Counted from the stretch's first letter, positions 1 to 8,393 are shown. The stretch: DNA of 64,000 bases from DASWVC01 sp036401335 (GCA_036401335.1 DASWVC010000054.1:1-64000); one strand, 5' to 3'. Translations and numbers: made by a program. Notes: generated from the letters alone by a model not told the origin.

Positions 1-444
1 CGGGTGGGCAAGAGCCGCTCGGTCATCGCCAATTCCCTTCGCCTCTTGGATCTGCACCCCCAGGTGCAGAGTTACCTGGTGCGCGGCCGCCTATCGGTCG
101 GACACGCCAAGGTGCTGCTTGGCCTCGATAACCCCGCCGAGCAGGAAATCGTTGCGGAAATGGTTATCCGACAGGGTTGCACCGTGCGGGCGACGGAAAA
201 ACTGGTAGGCCAGTACTTGTCGCGGCAAGGCCTGCCCAAAGTTGCCCGGCCAGGTTCTCGGCCGGACCCTTCCGGCGCTACCCTTAGCCGGGCCGTGCAA
301 CAGTTGGAAAACCAGCTTCGCGAACGACTGGCAACCCACGTGGCCATTCACCATGGAGAGAAACGGGGCCGCATAGAGATCGAGTATTACGGCAACGATG
401 ATCTGGAACGCATCATCAAACTTCTGGGAGTCCTTCCCGAGTGA
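1..444 (+). CDS. parB: ParB/Spo0J chromosome-partitioning protein, 3' part only
   Basis: This is the C-terminal part of a ParB-family protein; the reading frame is open from base 1, so the start lies before the window. ParB binds parS sites near the origin and works with ParA in chromosome segregation. The first visible residues (GKSRSVIANSLRLL) are the end of the helix-turn-helix parS-binding region. They are followed by the usual GRLSVGHAKVLLGL segment, a variable linker and a C-terminal dimerisation region ending GVLPE. The N-terminal CTP-binding motif is outside the window. The stop codon overlaps the GTG start of the next gene (GTGA), so the two are probably co-transcribed. An origin-proximal location is possible but not shown here. 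Confidence 0.93.
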   Translation, partial: RVGKSRSVIANSLRLLDLHPQVQSYLVRGRLSVGHAKVLLGLDNPAEQEIVAEMVIRQGCTVRATEKLVGQYLSRQGLPKVARPGSRPDPSGATLSRAVQQLENQLRERLATHVAIHHGEKRGRIEIEYYGNDDLERIIKLLGVLPE

Positions 445-1448
445 GTTTACGCGAATGGACGGTTGCTTTACCGTTGGTCATCGCCATGGGCGTGGGCGCA
501 GCGGGTTGCCACCGGTCCCGGCCACTTGCCCCCGCCCAGGGCCTGGCGGTCAAACTGCCCCTGAACCTGACCGTTGCGGATGAAGCCCCCCCCGTTTCAC
601 GGGGAGTCCGCCGGGTGGGGCTTTGGAAAAATTTCGACGGCCAGCTTGCTTACGCCGCTGCCCTGAAGTTTGTGGCGCTGGGCCCGCGGGAGGCCGGGAG
701 CAAAGCCCTGGAGGAGGAACGCGGTTTGATTTCGGACCTACTGGACCAGTGCGGCTGGCAGGTCACGCCGCAAACGTTCCAGGATCAAGACCCCTCCGGT
801 CAGGTCGTGGCCTTTACGTCGTTGAGCGCACGGTACCTCCGGGGGCCGCCCGCGAGGCGCCGGGTGCTGGTGGCCGCGCACCTGGACACGGAGCGTTCCC
901 GTGTCTTTCGCAGTGTCGGCGCCACGGAGGGGGCAGCCGGGCCTGCGGTCCTGTTGGAAATGGCGCGTGTGTTGACCAGTGATCCAATGCTGGCCGGCCA
1001 GGTGGAGCTTTGGTTCCTCGATGGCCACCAACCTTTCCGGGCACTAAACGCCAATGATGGGCTCTTCGGAAGCAGGTTTGCGGCGCAGATGATCCAGATT
1101 CACCAGCAAACCAATGAAATCCGGGCCATGGTTTGTCTCGGGAATTTTGGGGGGAAAGATTTTCGATTGCACTACGCACCCAACAGCGATCCGCAGCTCG
1201 AGCAAGCTTTCCGACGCGCCGCCAACGGCGTCTCCATTCTGCTCGCGCCGGCCAATCGCCCGTTGCTGAATGACCACATCCCCTTTCAACAGGCCAATGT
1301 TCCGGCCATCGCCATCCTCGACGCAGAAGCTCCTTACCTGCACACGGCGGATGATTCGGCCGAACAATTGGAAGCCGATTCGCTTGCGAAGGTGGGTCAG
1401 CTGGTCCTTTATTTCCTTTCTGCGGAGGCACCTCCGACTGGCACATGA
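441..1448 (+). CDS. M28 / glutaminyl-cyclase-like exported protein with altered metal ligands
   Basis: A 335-residue protein with an N-terminal hydrophobic export segment ending at Cys23 (AAGC), so it may be a lipoprotein, though the lipobox is imperfect. The fold looks like M28 peptidases and glutaminyl-peptide cyclotransferases: an AAHLDT segment (His147, Asp149), a GATEGAAG segment, a WFLDG segment and a C-terminal HTADD (His301). In the family the second segment carries a metal-ligand Asp, here Glu163, and the third reads DGEE, here DGHQ (His196, Gln197). The general base and a zinc ligand therefore seem replaced, so activity is doubtful. It overlaps parB by GTGA and the following glutaredoxin by ATGA, so translation is probably coupled. 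Function is unknown. Confidence 0.8.
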   Translation: MSLREWTVALPLVIAMGVGAAGCHRSRPLAPAQGLAVKLPLNLTVADEAPPVSRGVRRVGLWKNFDGQLAYAAALKFVALGPREAGSKALEEERGLISDLLDQCGWQVTPQTFQDQDPSGQVVAFTSLSARYLRGPPARRRVLVAAHLDTERSRVFRSVGATEGAAGPAVLLEMARVLTSDPMLAGQVELWFLDGHQPFRALNANDGLFGSRFAAQMIQIHQQTNEIRAMVCLGNFGGKDFRLHYAPNSDPQLEQAFRRAANGVSILLAPANRPLLNDHIPFQQANVPAIAILDAEAPYLHTADDSAEQLEADSLAKVGQLVLYFLSAEAPPTGT

Positions 1449-1699
1449 GCACGCATCCCATCCGTTTGTACGTTAAACCCGGCTGCCCCTGGTGTACGCT
1501 GGCCGAGCGCTACCTGGAGAAACACGGCTACGCTTACGAGCGTCTTGACGTCATCAAGGACCGGACGGCGTACGCCGAAATGAAGACGCTATCCGGCCAA
1601 ACCCGAGCACCGACCTTGGTGGCCGGTGACAGCGTGCTGCCCGATTTCGGGCCGGAGGAACTGGCCGAATTTCTCCAGCAGAACGGTATCAGGCCTTAA
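1445..1699 (+). CDS. Small glutaredoxin-like thiol-disulfide protein
   Basis: An 84-residue single-domain thioredoxin-fold protein of the glutaredoxin family, probably cytoplasmic since no signal peptide is seen. The redox motif CPWC is at residues 14-17, after a first beta strand (IRLYVKPG). A RAPTLV segment supplies the conserved cis-proline that packs against the active site, and VLPDFGPEEL is the usual C-terminal glutathione-site region. Length is normal for NrdH/Grx-type proteins. The start overlaps the stop of the upstream M28-like gene, which suggests one operon parB-M28-grx. The substrate cannot be told from sequence. Confidence 0.88.
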   Translation: MSTHPIRLYVKPGCPWCTLAERYLEKHGYAYERLDVIKDRTAYAEMKTLSGQTRAPTLVAGDSVLPDFGPEELAEFLQQNGIRP

Positions 1700-1801
1700 T
1701 TTCGCCCCCACAACCTCAAGAATGCGACGGCACTCACCGTAACCACACTGCGGCCAGGTCCGTCTGTACCGGTATGTTTCACCCCTGATTCCAAGCGAAC
1801 C

Positions 1802-2044
1802 GTGACCAGAGCTGATAAAGTCTTGGACCTGCTGCAGGACGTTGCCGAGACCGACGAAGTCCGCAAAAACCCCGATCTGCCGCTCTACGACCTCCAGGTG
1901 CTCGATTCGATGAGAACGGTGAGGCTGATCGTTGCCATCTCCGAGGAATTCGGGATCAACATTACACCGGCGGAACTCGAGCGCGAACAGTGGGCCACCC
2001 CGCGAAAGCTCGTTGCCGACATAGAAAACAGGCTGGGCGCGTAG
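1802..2044 (+). CDS. dltC: D-alanyl carrier protein DltC
   Basis: An 80-residue acyl-carrier-type protein starting at GTG. It carries D-alanine on a phosphopantetheine arm attached to Ser36 in the motif LDSMRT. The segments IVAISEEFGI and REQWATP match DltC closely and separate it from fatty-acid ACP, which normally has DSLD. It is the first gene of dltC-dltX-dltA-dltB, with 16 bases to dltX. In the known pathway DltA charges DltC with D-Ala, and DltB, DltX and DltD move the residue to an acceptor outside the membrane. The usual order in Firmicutes is dltX-A-B-C-D, so this order is rearranged. Confidence 0.92.
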   Translation: MTRADKVLDLLQDVAETDEVRKNPDLPLYDLQVLDSMRTVRLIVAISEEFGINITPAELEREQWATPRKLVADIENRLGA

Positions 2045-2060
2045 TCGAACTGCTCTCCTC

Positions 2061-2204
2061 ATGGGCTGGCCTAAACTGTCTGAACACCCGAAAATACGGT
2101 TCGCGCTGCTCGTTTTGTATTACCTCGGAATCGTTGCAGGTCTGCTCATTCTTTATGGCCGAGGCAACTTCTCCACCCCACCATTTGTGTACCAGGGCTT
2201 CTGA
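2061..2204 (+). CDS. dltX: DltX-like small membrane protein
   Basis: A 47-residue ORF between dltC and dltA. It starts with ATG 16 bases after the dltC stop and ends 3 bases before the dltA start. It has a short basic N-terminus, one membrane segment (FALLVLYYLGIVAGLLILYG) and a C-terminal tail ending PPFVYQGF. That tail resembles the conserved aromatic C-terminus of DltX in Firmicutes (F-V/I-Y-x-x-F). DltX is a single-pass protein needed for D-alanylation and is thought to carry D-Ala on its C-terminus between DltB and DltD. Position, size, topology and tail all agree. The gene is small enough to be missed by automated calling. Confidence 0.87.
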   Translation: MGWPKLSEHPKIRFALLVLYYLGIVAGLLILYGRGNFSTPPFVYQGF

Positions 2205-2207
2205 GCA

Positions 2208-3668
2208 ATGGACCTCCTCGACCGTATCAGCAGGACGGCCCACGAGTACCCTGAAAAATTAGCTCACGTCAGCGAGGATCGTACGCTCACCTACGCCGAG
2301 CTTGCGCAGAAGTCCGACGCCTTGGCGCGGCACTTCGCCGGGGCCTTTCCGGCCGGCCATGCGCCTGTTGCCGTCATCGGTCACAAAGAGCCGGAAATGC
2401 TGATTGCCTTTCTGGGGGCAGTGAAATCGGGCCGGCCCTACGTACCGATTGACGTGGCCATTCCTGCACGTCGCGCCGCCGGGATGCTACAGGCTTCCCA
2501 GGCGGTCGTTGCCCTCACGCCATCGGAAATTGCCGCGCTTGCGAATGAACGTTCATCCGCTAAACCCCGCCGCGTCGGCCTGAACGATCCCTTCTACATC
2601 ATCTTCACCTCCGGCAGCACCGGCGAGCCGAAAGGGGTTGTTATCACGCTGGGCTGCCTGACGACATTTCTCGAGTGGATGCTCGAACAGCACCCGTTCA
2701 CGCGCGGCCGTGAGACGTTCTTAAATCAGGCTCCATTCGCGTTTGATCTCTCCGTGATGGATCTCTACCTGAGCTTGGCCACCGGTGGAACCCTCTTCAG
2801 CATCGGCAAAAATGAGATCGCGAACCCGAAGCGGCTCTACAGCGCCCTCGACCATTCAACCGTGACGGTCTGGGTTTCCACACCGACTTTCGCCCAGATG
2901 TGTTTGATCGAGCGCAGGTTCAATCGGACCATGCTCCCGCAGCTTCGACGGTTTTTGTTCTGTGGGGAAACGCTCGCACCAGACACTGTTGCACAGTTGC
3001 TTGACCGTTTTCCTGAGGCCGAAATTTGGAACACCTACGGTCCGACCGAGGCGACGGTAGCGTGTACCTCGGTGCGAATTGATCGCGACATGCTCGCACG
3101 CTACGCCCCTTTGCCCGTTGGGGCACCAATGCCGGGCGCAAAGGTCTTGGTTGTAGATGGGGAGGGGCAACCGGTAACACCGGGCGAACGGGGTGAAATC
3201 ATCATCGCCGGGGCGCACGTAAGTCCGGGCTATGTGGGGTCGCCCGATCTGGCGAACAGCGGATTTTTCTGGATGGGAAACCTCCGTGCCTACCGCACGG
3301 GGGACTGGGGCCGGATCGAAAATGGATTGCTGTTTTTCGAGGGGCGCATCGATGCCCAATTCAAGATCAACGGCTACCGGATCGAGCTTGGCGACGTTGA
3401 AGAAAACCTGCGCTCGTTGCCCACGGTGACGGACGCAGCGGTCCTGCCGGTGATCAGGCAGGGCATTGCGCAGTCGCTGGCTGCCTTTGTCGTGCTCTCC
3501 AGGCGTGGCGGTGAGAGTGACTTTGAACTCGGGACCCGGCTTCGCAGCGAGCTTGCCCAGCGGATTCCGGCTTACATGCTGCCGGGACGGTTTATTTTCG
3601 TTGACGCCTTTCCAATGACGGCAAACGGCAAGACCGACCGGCGGAGATTAGCGGATTCGATCCGATGA
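2208..3668 (+). CDS. dltA: D-alanine--D-alanyl carrier protein ligase DltA
   Basis: A 486-residue adenylate-forming enzyme (ANL superfamily) that activates D-alanine with ATP and loads it onto DltC in the cytoplasm. The ATP-binding motif FTSGSTGEPKG is at residues 133-143. The adenine-binding NTYGPTEATVACT motif lies near residue 275, the hinge region with YRTGDWG near 365, and GRIDAQFKINGYRIELGDVE follows. The C-terminal catalytic lysine is Lys475 in TANGKTDRRR. Length matches DltA (about 500). It starts 3 bases after dltX and overlaps dltB by ATGA, so the genes are tightly coupled. General amino-acid adenylation domains are the alternative, but the neighbours decide. Confidence 0.95.
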   Translation: MDLLDRISRTAHEYPEKLAHVSEDRTLTYAELAQKSDALARHFAGAFPAGHAPVAVIGHKEPEMLIAFLGAVKSGRPYVPIDVAIPARRAAGMLQASQAVVALTPSEIAALANERSSAKPRRVGLNDPFYIIFTSGSTGEPKGVVITLGCLTTFLEWMLEQHPFTRGRETFLNQAPFAFDLSVMDLYLSLATGGTLFSIGKNEIANPKRLYSALDHSTVTVWVSTPTFAQMCLIERRFNRTMLPQLRRFLFCGETLAPDTVAQLLDRFPEAEIWNTYGPTEATVACTSVRIDRDMLARYAPLPVGAPMPGAKVLVVDGEGQPVTPGERGEIIIAGAHVSPGYVGSPDLANSGFFWMGNLRAYRTGDWGRIENGLLFFEGRIDAQFKINGYRIELGDVEENLRSLPTVTDAAVLPVIRQGIAQSLAAFVVLSRRGGESDFELGTRLRSELAQRIPAYMLPGRFIFVDAFPMTANGKTDRRRLADSIR

Positions 3669-4834
3669 CCCCGTTCGCGAATTTCGCGTACTTCGGGATC
3701 TTGCTTTACGCGGTTATCCCGACCTTGGCTCTGGGAATTGCAGGCCGCGCAAACCGGCGCTGGGCCTTTCTGGTCACCCTGGCGTTCTTTATCGGGCAGT
3801 TCTTCACGAAGCTTCACCTCAGTCCACACACTTCACTGCCAACCATTGCCGTCGTCAGCGGTTACGGGGGGTATGAATGGACGATCGCGATCGGATTCCT
3901 GCACGCGCGACGCCGGTCTAAATCCAATGCCCGGTTCTATGCTGTTCTCCTGTTTGCCCTTGCGCCCCTGGCCGCAACCAAGTTCCTGCCGCTGCTTACC
4001 CCCGGCAACGCCTTTGGCTTTCTGGGCATTTCGTACGTCACGTTTCGGGTTCTTGACGTGCTCTTCTGCATTCACGACGGGTTGATCACCTCCTTACCGC
4101 CGTCGCAATTCTTTACCTACACGTTTTTCTTTGCCACCCTGTCCGCGGGTCCGATCGATCGTTACCGGCGCTTCGACAAAGACTGGAAACGCACCCGCAC
4201 ACGGGAAGACTTTCTGATCGATCTCGATGCAGCGATCGAGCGGGTTTTCCGGGGATTTCTCTATAAATTCATCCTGGCCACGCTGATCAAACGGTTCTGG
4301 ATTGACCGCGCCGCAGGAGGATCGCTCGCAGACACGCTGTCCTACATGTACGGCTACAGCCTGTACCTATTCTTTGACTTTGCCGGCTACAGTGCATTTG
4401 CGATCGCTTTCAGCCGTCTTTTCGGTATCCACACGCCGGAAAACTTCGACCGTCCCTTCCTCGCCCACAACATTCGCGATTTCTGGAACCGATGGCACAT
4501 CACCCTCTCCTTCTGGTTTCGTGATCACGTCTACATGCGCTTCCTCCTCGCCGCAGCGAAGGGCAAGTGGTTCAAGGGTGACCGCGTCGCCCCCTACCTT
4601 GGATTGCTCCTTTCCTTTGGCCTGATGGGCCTCTGGCACGGAACCGAGTTGCATTACCTCATTTACGGAGCGTACCACGCCTGTTTGCTGATTACTTATG
4701 ACGTGTTGTCCCGCTGGAACAAACAAAAGAAATGGTGGGGCACGGGCCGGTGGTGGCGGGCTGCTTCTATTTTTGTCACGGGCCAGCTAATTTGCTTTGG
4801 CTTCCTGATTTTCTCTGGCCGGCTTGGCCCGTAG
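3665..4834 (+). CDS. dltB: MBOAT-family D-alanyl transfer membrane protein DltB
   Basis: A 389-residue polytopic inner-membrane protein of the MBOAT acyltransferase family. Several hydrophobic helices precede the conserved block HNIRDFWNRWHITLSFWFRD (His at about 278). After that comes the catalytic-histidine block LMGLWHGTELHYLIYG (His at about 325). DltB takes D-Ala from DltC at the cytoplasmic face and passes it across the membrane. It overlaps dltA by 4 bases and ends the dltCXAB unit. It is a little shorter than typical DltB (about 400-415), with no sign of a frameshift. AlgI-like alginate O-acetylases are related, but the dlt context fixes the assignment. Confidence 0.94.
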   Translation: MTPFANFAYFGILLYAVIPTLALGIAGRANRRWAFLVTLAFFIGQFFTKLHLSPHTSLPTIAVVSGYGGYEWTIAIGFLHARRRSKSNARFYAVLLFALAPLAATKFLPLLTPGNAFGFLGISYVTFRVLDVLFCIHDGLITSLPPSQFFTYTFFFATLSAGPIDRYRRFDKDWKRTRTREDFLIDLDAAIERVFRGFLYKFILATLIKRFWIDRAAGGSLADTLSYMYGYSLYLFFDFAGYSAFAIAFSRLFGIHTPENFDRPFLAHNIRDFWNRWHITLSFWFRDHVYMRFLLAAAKGKWFKGDRVAPYLGLLLSFGLMGLWHGTELHYLIYGAYHACLLITYDVLSRWNKQKKWWGTGRWWRAASIFVTGQLICFGFLIFSGRLGP

Positions 4835-4846
4835 CGGGCTGCGGCC

Positions 4847-4950
4847 CGGTAGGGTGGCGAGTCCCTTCGCCGCCGCGGGGGGTGAGGCGGGCCGCTAAAG
4901 GAGGGCGGTTGGGGACAAGCTCCCTTGCCAGGCATGCGCGACCCTAGCCG
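4847..4950. repeat. REP-like intergenic repeat, copy A (dltB-dltD)
   Basis: The convergent dltB-dltD gap contains two blocks seen elsewhere in the window. Block 1 at 4847-4871 begins CGGTAGGGTGGCGAGTCCCT. Block 2 at 4905-4929 contains GGGGACAAGCTCCCTTGCC, a variant of the core GAGGACAAGCTCCCCTACCG. Related copies lie near 31231, 32075, 34290-34391, 51386 and 60763. All sit between genes. The paired blocks could fold into a stem, as REP/BIME elements do. Confidence 0.7.
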
Positions 4951-4991
4951 TTCTTACACCCCGACACCCCGACATGCGCTTCCCGGGCGTT

Positions 4992-6215
4992 TTAACTGCC
5001 GGGCACCGCCGTAAGCCGATCGTGGAAGAAATCGTCGAGCGCCTGGTCGTAATAAAGCCACCCTTTGTCGCTTAGATGATCGTGATGCCCGGCAAGAAAA
5101 GCCCCGTCTTCATCATGTTCTTCAAAGGTTACCAGGGGCACGTGATGCGCCCGCGCCAGGGCCCGGACCTGTTTGTAATACACATCGCGCAACGGGCGCC
5201 CGACCCCAAACCGGTCGAAGTAACTTCCATCGATCGGCATGCTGAGCAACAAAGGGCGTGCGCCTAACTCATCCAGCCCCCGTAACAACAACCCGAAGTC
5301 GATCCATTCATGCGCACCCTGCTCTCCCGACAGGAAGGCGCCGGGGCCGGCCTCCGGCCCGATCGGTTCCGGGTCGACATCGGTGCGTTGCCCGGCATCG
5401 AACGCCGCTTGCCCAATCAGGTTGTGCCAATCGAGCGCGCGCACGACCGGTTGCACGCCGGTTTGCAAATGCGGTTTCTCTTTCAGGATGTAAATAAGGG
5501 TTTCAAAATGATCCTGCATGCGAAGGATCCACGTTTCGACGATGCCCAGCGGAGTCAGCGCGTGAAAAATTGCATCGTGCAGCGGCGAATCTTTGGCGAG
5601 TTGGCGAAGGGCGAATGCGAGCAGGGTGCTCTTCTCGAGCGTGTGCGGATAGCGCAGCATTTGTCGCGCGACATCGCGCTTGAGTTCGAGGCTGAACGGT
5701 GCGCCGTAAAGCAGTTCATCCGCTTGCAACCGCGAGAAATTCCCGTCGTAGTAGCCCGGCGGGATCGCACGACGAAAAAACCAGCTTGGCGACAGGGAGA
5801 TCACCACTTTCCTCCCGCGCATCCGCGTACCGACCGCCGCAAACTTTTGCAACATAACCAGCGAAGTCGCACCAACCCTGGCAACCGGGAAAACATTGAA
5901 GCCGGTGGGATAGGTTCGGAAAAAATTGGCTGCCTTGTAAGCAGCCGGCCTGACCAGCTCAGAACTCCCGTAAAACGGCAACAGATCCGGTTGTGCAAAG
6001 GCCTCCCTTTGCAACGCCACGCCCTGATTTTTCTGCAGGAAAAGGAGCGGTGCCAGGGCATGGAGGTAGCGGCGCTCCCACGCACGCCCAACCGCTGCCC
6101 CGCCCAGCAGAATGACAATGGCTGCTCCTAGCACCAGCAAGGAGGCGTCAAGGTGCGGCGTTTTTATCCGGCTCACGGGATTTTTGAGTGCCCTTGGCAG
6201 TGATGGCAAGGTCAA
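4992..6215 (-). CDS. dltD: D-alanyl transfer protein DltD
   Basis: A 407-residue protein with one N-terminal membrane anchor (about residues 24-44) and a large extracytoplasmic SGNH-like hydrolase domain. The catalytic serine lies in YGSSEL (Ser84/Ser85). The C-terminal HDHLSDKGW (Asp379, His380) is the likely Asp/His part of the active site. DltD completes transfer of D-Ala to the acceptor polymer on the outer side of the membrane. Unusually, it is encoded convergently to dltCXAB with a repeat between them, so it must have its own promoter. In Firmicutes dltD is normally the last gene of the same operon. Confidence 0.9.
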   Translation of the reverse strand: MTLPSLPRALKNPVSRIKTPHLDASLLVLGAAIVILLGGAAVGRAWERRYLHALAPLLFLQKNQGVALQREAFAQPDLLPFYGSSELVRPAAYKAANFFRTYPTGFNVFPVARVGATSLVMLQKFAAVGTRMRGRKVVISLSPSWFFRRAIPPGYYDGNFSRLQADELLYGAPFSLELKRDVARQMLRYPHTLEKSTLLAFALRQLAKDSPLHDAIFHALTPLGIVETWILRMQDHFETLIYILKEKPHLQTGVQPVVRALDWHNLIGQAAFDAGQRTDVDPEPIGPEAGPGAFLSGEQGAHEWIDFGLLLRGLDELGARPLLLSMPIDGSYFDRFGVGRPLRDVYYKQVRALARAHHVPLVTFEEHDEDGAFLAGHHDHLSDKGWLYYDQALDDFFHDRLTAVPGS

Positions 6216-6280
6216 CCAGGGGATGGTCCCGGATCGTCACAGATCGACGTGATCCTTCCGGCAAGACTAGGCCGCGGCGA

Positions 6281-7675
6281 TCACCACACCAATTCTTGGT
6301 TCGTGTAGGTTCCCGGGCCAACCACCTGCGTGCCCTTCGAACCGTTACGGACCGCCACCTTGCCGTGAAATTTTACCCCGGCCGCAAACCGGACCGGACC
6401 TTCCACGATCAACTCTTCGCACTCGGCCACCGACGGCACCCCTTCCGCCACCAACGTCTCGAATGCGTCAACCAGTTTATAACCGTCCGAAAGTTTGATG
6501 ACGGGCGGCTTGCCTGCGCGTTCCGGGATGAGCTCAAGGCTGGAGGCGTCGTTTAACCGGTACGCATCGGAACGGACGGCCAATAGATCGCTCGTCGTCT
6601 TTACCGGGGCAAAGCGTGAGCGGGGCACCTCAATCGCTCCCGCTGCTTCGAAGCACCCGATGGCGGCGCCCATGGCCGTCTCGAGTTGATAAGCCTTCGG
6701 AGTTTCCTTGTCCCGTGGATCTACCGTTTTTTCGTTTCGGATCAGGGGCAAGGGCAAGATGCCGTCGCCTTCGGCCAGCACCCGATCCAACACGTCCAGG
6801 CGCACCCACAAGTTGTTGGTATTGAAAAACCGGTGCCGATCGGTGTCCTGAAATGCTTCCATGTCCTCTTCCGGGCATTGCGCCGATTCCCTCAGCACCA
6901 GCTGCCCGTCGGTTTTCCGGCGGGCCAAATGGCCGCCCTTACGATCGACAGCCGTACGACGAGTGACCTCCATGAGGAACGGCAGGCCCGACTCGGCAAA
7001 ATAACTTAGCAGGCGCAGGTCAAGCGTTGCCCCAAGGTTGTCGGAATTGGAGACAAAAAGGAACTGGGTGCCACGCTCGCGCAGGGCTTTCAGCAAGCCG
7101 TGGCCCGCCATTGCCGTGTAAAGGTCGCCATGGCCTGGCGGACACCATTCCAGTTGCGGATTTTGCGGCCATTGGACCGGCAGAAGCGACGGAACACCTA
7201 TCTTTGGCACCCGGTTCTGAAGCAACTCAAGGTGGCGGGGGTCGCCCAGCTCAGGGTAACGGCCAAGGGCCGCAAGCGTATCCTCGCTCGTGCTGAAACT
7301 GTTCATGACAAACAAGCCCAGCTGAGGCGACAGTTCCGACCGCAACCGCAGGAACTGGCGAACGATAATGTCCAAAAAAGTGAGTTCACCTCGCACCCGC
7401 AACAAGCTTTTCGCCTTCTCCAACCCCATGCCGGTGCCAAGTCCACCGTTCAACTTCATGACGGCCGTCTGGCTCACGTAGGTTTCTACCGCGGCCGCTA
7501 CCTGACGGTTTTCTAAGGACGGAAGGTCTGCAACTGCTTCAAGGGATGCCTCCGGAATCAGGCCGGCGTCGGCCTGAGTCAGTTTGTTGTACTGGAACAA
7601 AAAGGCTCGAATCGCCGTTTCGTCCATGCCCGCGGCCAGCATCTTCTCACGAATCTGGGTCTCAGCATCGCTCAT
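6281..7675 (-). CDS. UTP--glucose-1-phosphate uridylyltransferase, eukaryote (UDPGP) type
   Basis: A 464-residue nucleotidyltransferase of the UDPGP family, which makes UDP-glucose from UTP and glucose-1-phosphate. The nucleotide-binding loop LNGGLGTGMG is at residues 75-84, followed by a conserved lysine in EKAKSLL. Further family segments are FVSNSDNLGATLD, the NTNNLW sugar-binding region and the C-terminal beta-helix part (VAVRNGSKGTQVV). This is the eukaryotic-type enzyme, unrelated in sequence to bacterial GalU. I chose the ATG at 7675 because the homology begins just after it; an in-frame TTG at 7741 is the alternative. It lies 73 bases after tsf in the same direction, the place where many bacteria carry pyrH. 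Confidence 0.88.
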   Translation of the reverse strand: MSDAETQIREKMLAAGMDETAIRAFLFQYNKLTQADAGLIPEASLEAVADLPSLENRQVAAAVETYVSQTAVMKLNGGLGTGMGLEKAKSLLRVRGELTFLDIIVRQFLRLRSELSPQLGLFVMNSFSTSEDTLAALGRYPELGDPRHLELLQNRVPKIGVPSLLPVQWPQNPQLEWCPPGHGDLYTAMAGHGLLKALRERGTQFLFVSNSDNLGATLDLRLLSYFAESGLPFLMEVTRRTAVDRKGGHLARRKTDGQLVLRESAQCPEEDMEAFQDTDRHRFFNTNNLWVRLDVLDRVLAEGDGILPLPLIRNEKTVDPRDKETPKAYQLETAMGAAIGCFEAAGAIEVPRSRFAPVKTTSDLLAVRSDAYRLNDASSLELIPERAGKPPVIKLSDGYKLVDAFETLVAEGVPSVAECEELIVEGPVRFAAGVKFHGKVAVRNGSKGTQVVGPGTYTNQELVW

Positions 7676-7748
7676 AACCCAAGTAATCTTGCAGCCAGCG
7701 GGTAAGGGAGCTAAATCTTTCGGTCTCGACCCGCAGGGCAAACGTTCC

Positions 7749-8393
7749 CTAAACCACCACCATGCCGCCCGCCGTCGGCACTTCCGCCGCAGAACTATCC
7801 ACTTCTTCCCCGACCACGTACCGCGTAAAACGTTTGATCACCACGTTCTCTCCAAGTTGGGCAATTTTGGAGGAAACCAATTCCTTGATCGTCTGGTCTG
7901 GGTTCTTGATGAAAGCCTGGTCTAACAGGCAAACGCTGGCGTAATACTTGTCGAGTTTACCTTCGACAATCTTTTCAATCACGTTTGCAGGCTTGCCTTT
8001 CACCTGTTCCCGATAAATGCCGCGCTCTTTTTCAACTTCGGCCACCGGCACCTGTTCGCGGGTGACATAAAGGGGATGGGCGGCGGCAATGTGCAACGTG
8101 ATATCCTTCACAAAATCGCGGAAGATCTCATTCTTCGCCACGAAATCGGTTTCACAGTTTACCTCCACCAACACCCCGACTTTGCCTTGCAAGTGGATGT
8201 AGGAAGCCACAATCCCTTCCTTCGCCGAGCGAGCCGCTTTCTTTGACGCACTGGCGATCCCCTTTTTCCGCAAAATCTCTTCCGCCTTGTCGAGGTCGCC
8301 TCCGGCTTCAACCAAAGCCCTTTTGCAATCCATCATGCCTGCGTTGGTTTTTTCGCGAAGCTGTTTTACAACGGCAGGGTTCACGTCAGCCAT
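7749..8393 (-). CDS. tsf: Translation elongation factor Ts
   Basis: A 214-residue EF-Ts, the guanine-nucleotide exchange factor for EF-Tu. The N-terminal UBA-like domain carries the signature VVKQLREKTNAGMMDCKRAL. It is followed by EAGGDLDKAEEILRKKG and the exchange-core motif EVNCETDFVAKNE. The protein is shorter than E. coli EF-Ts (283), so it belongs to the short class, as in Thermus. It follows rpsB with a 64-base gap, the almost universal rpsB-tsf order. Its partner tuf is about 18 kb away in this window. Confidence 0.97.
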   Translation of the reverse strand: MADVNPAVVKQLREKTNAGMMDCKRALVEAGGDLDKAEEILRKKGIASASKKAARSAKEGIVASYIHLQGKVGVLVEVNCETDFVAKNEIFRDFVKDITLHIAAAHPLYVTREQVPVAEVEKERGIYREQVKGKPANVIEKIVEGKLDKYYASVCLLDQAFIKNPDQTIKELVSSKIAQLGENVVIKRFTRYVVGEEVDSSAAEVPTAGGMVVV

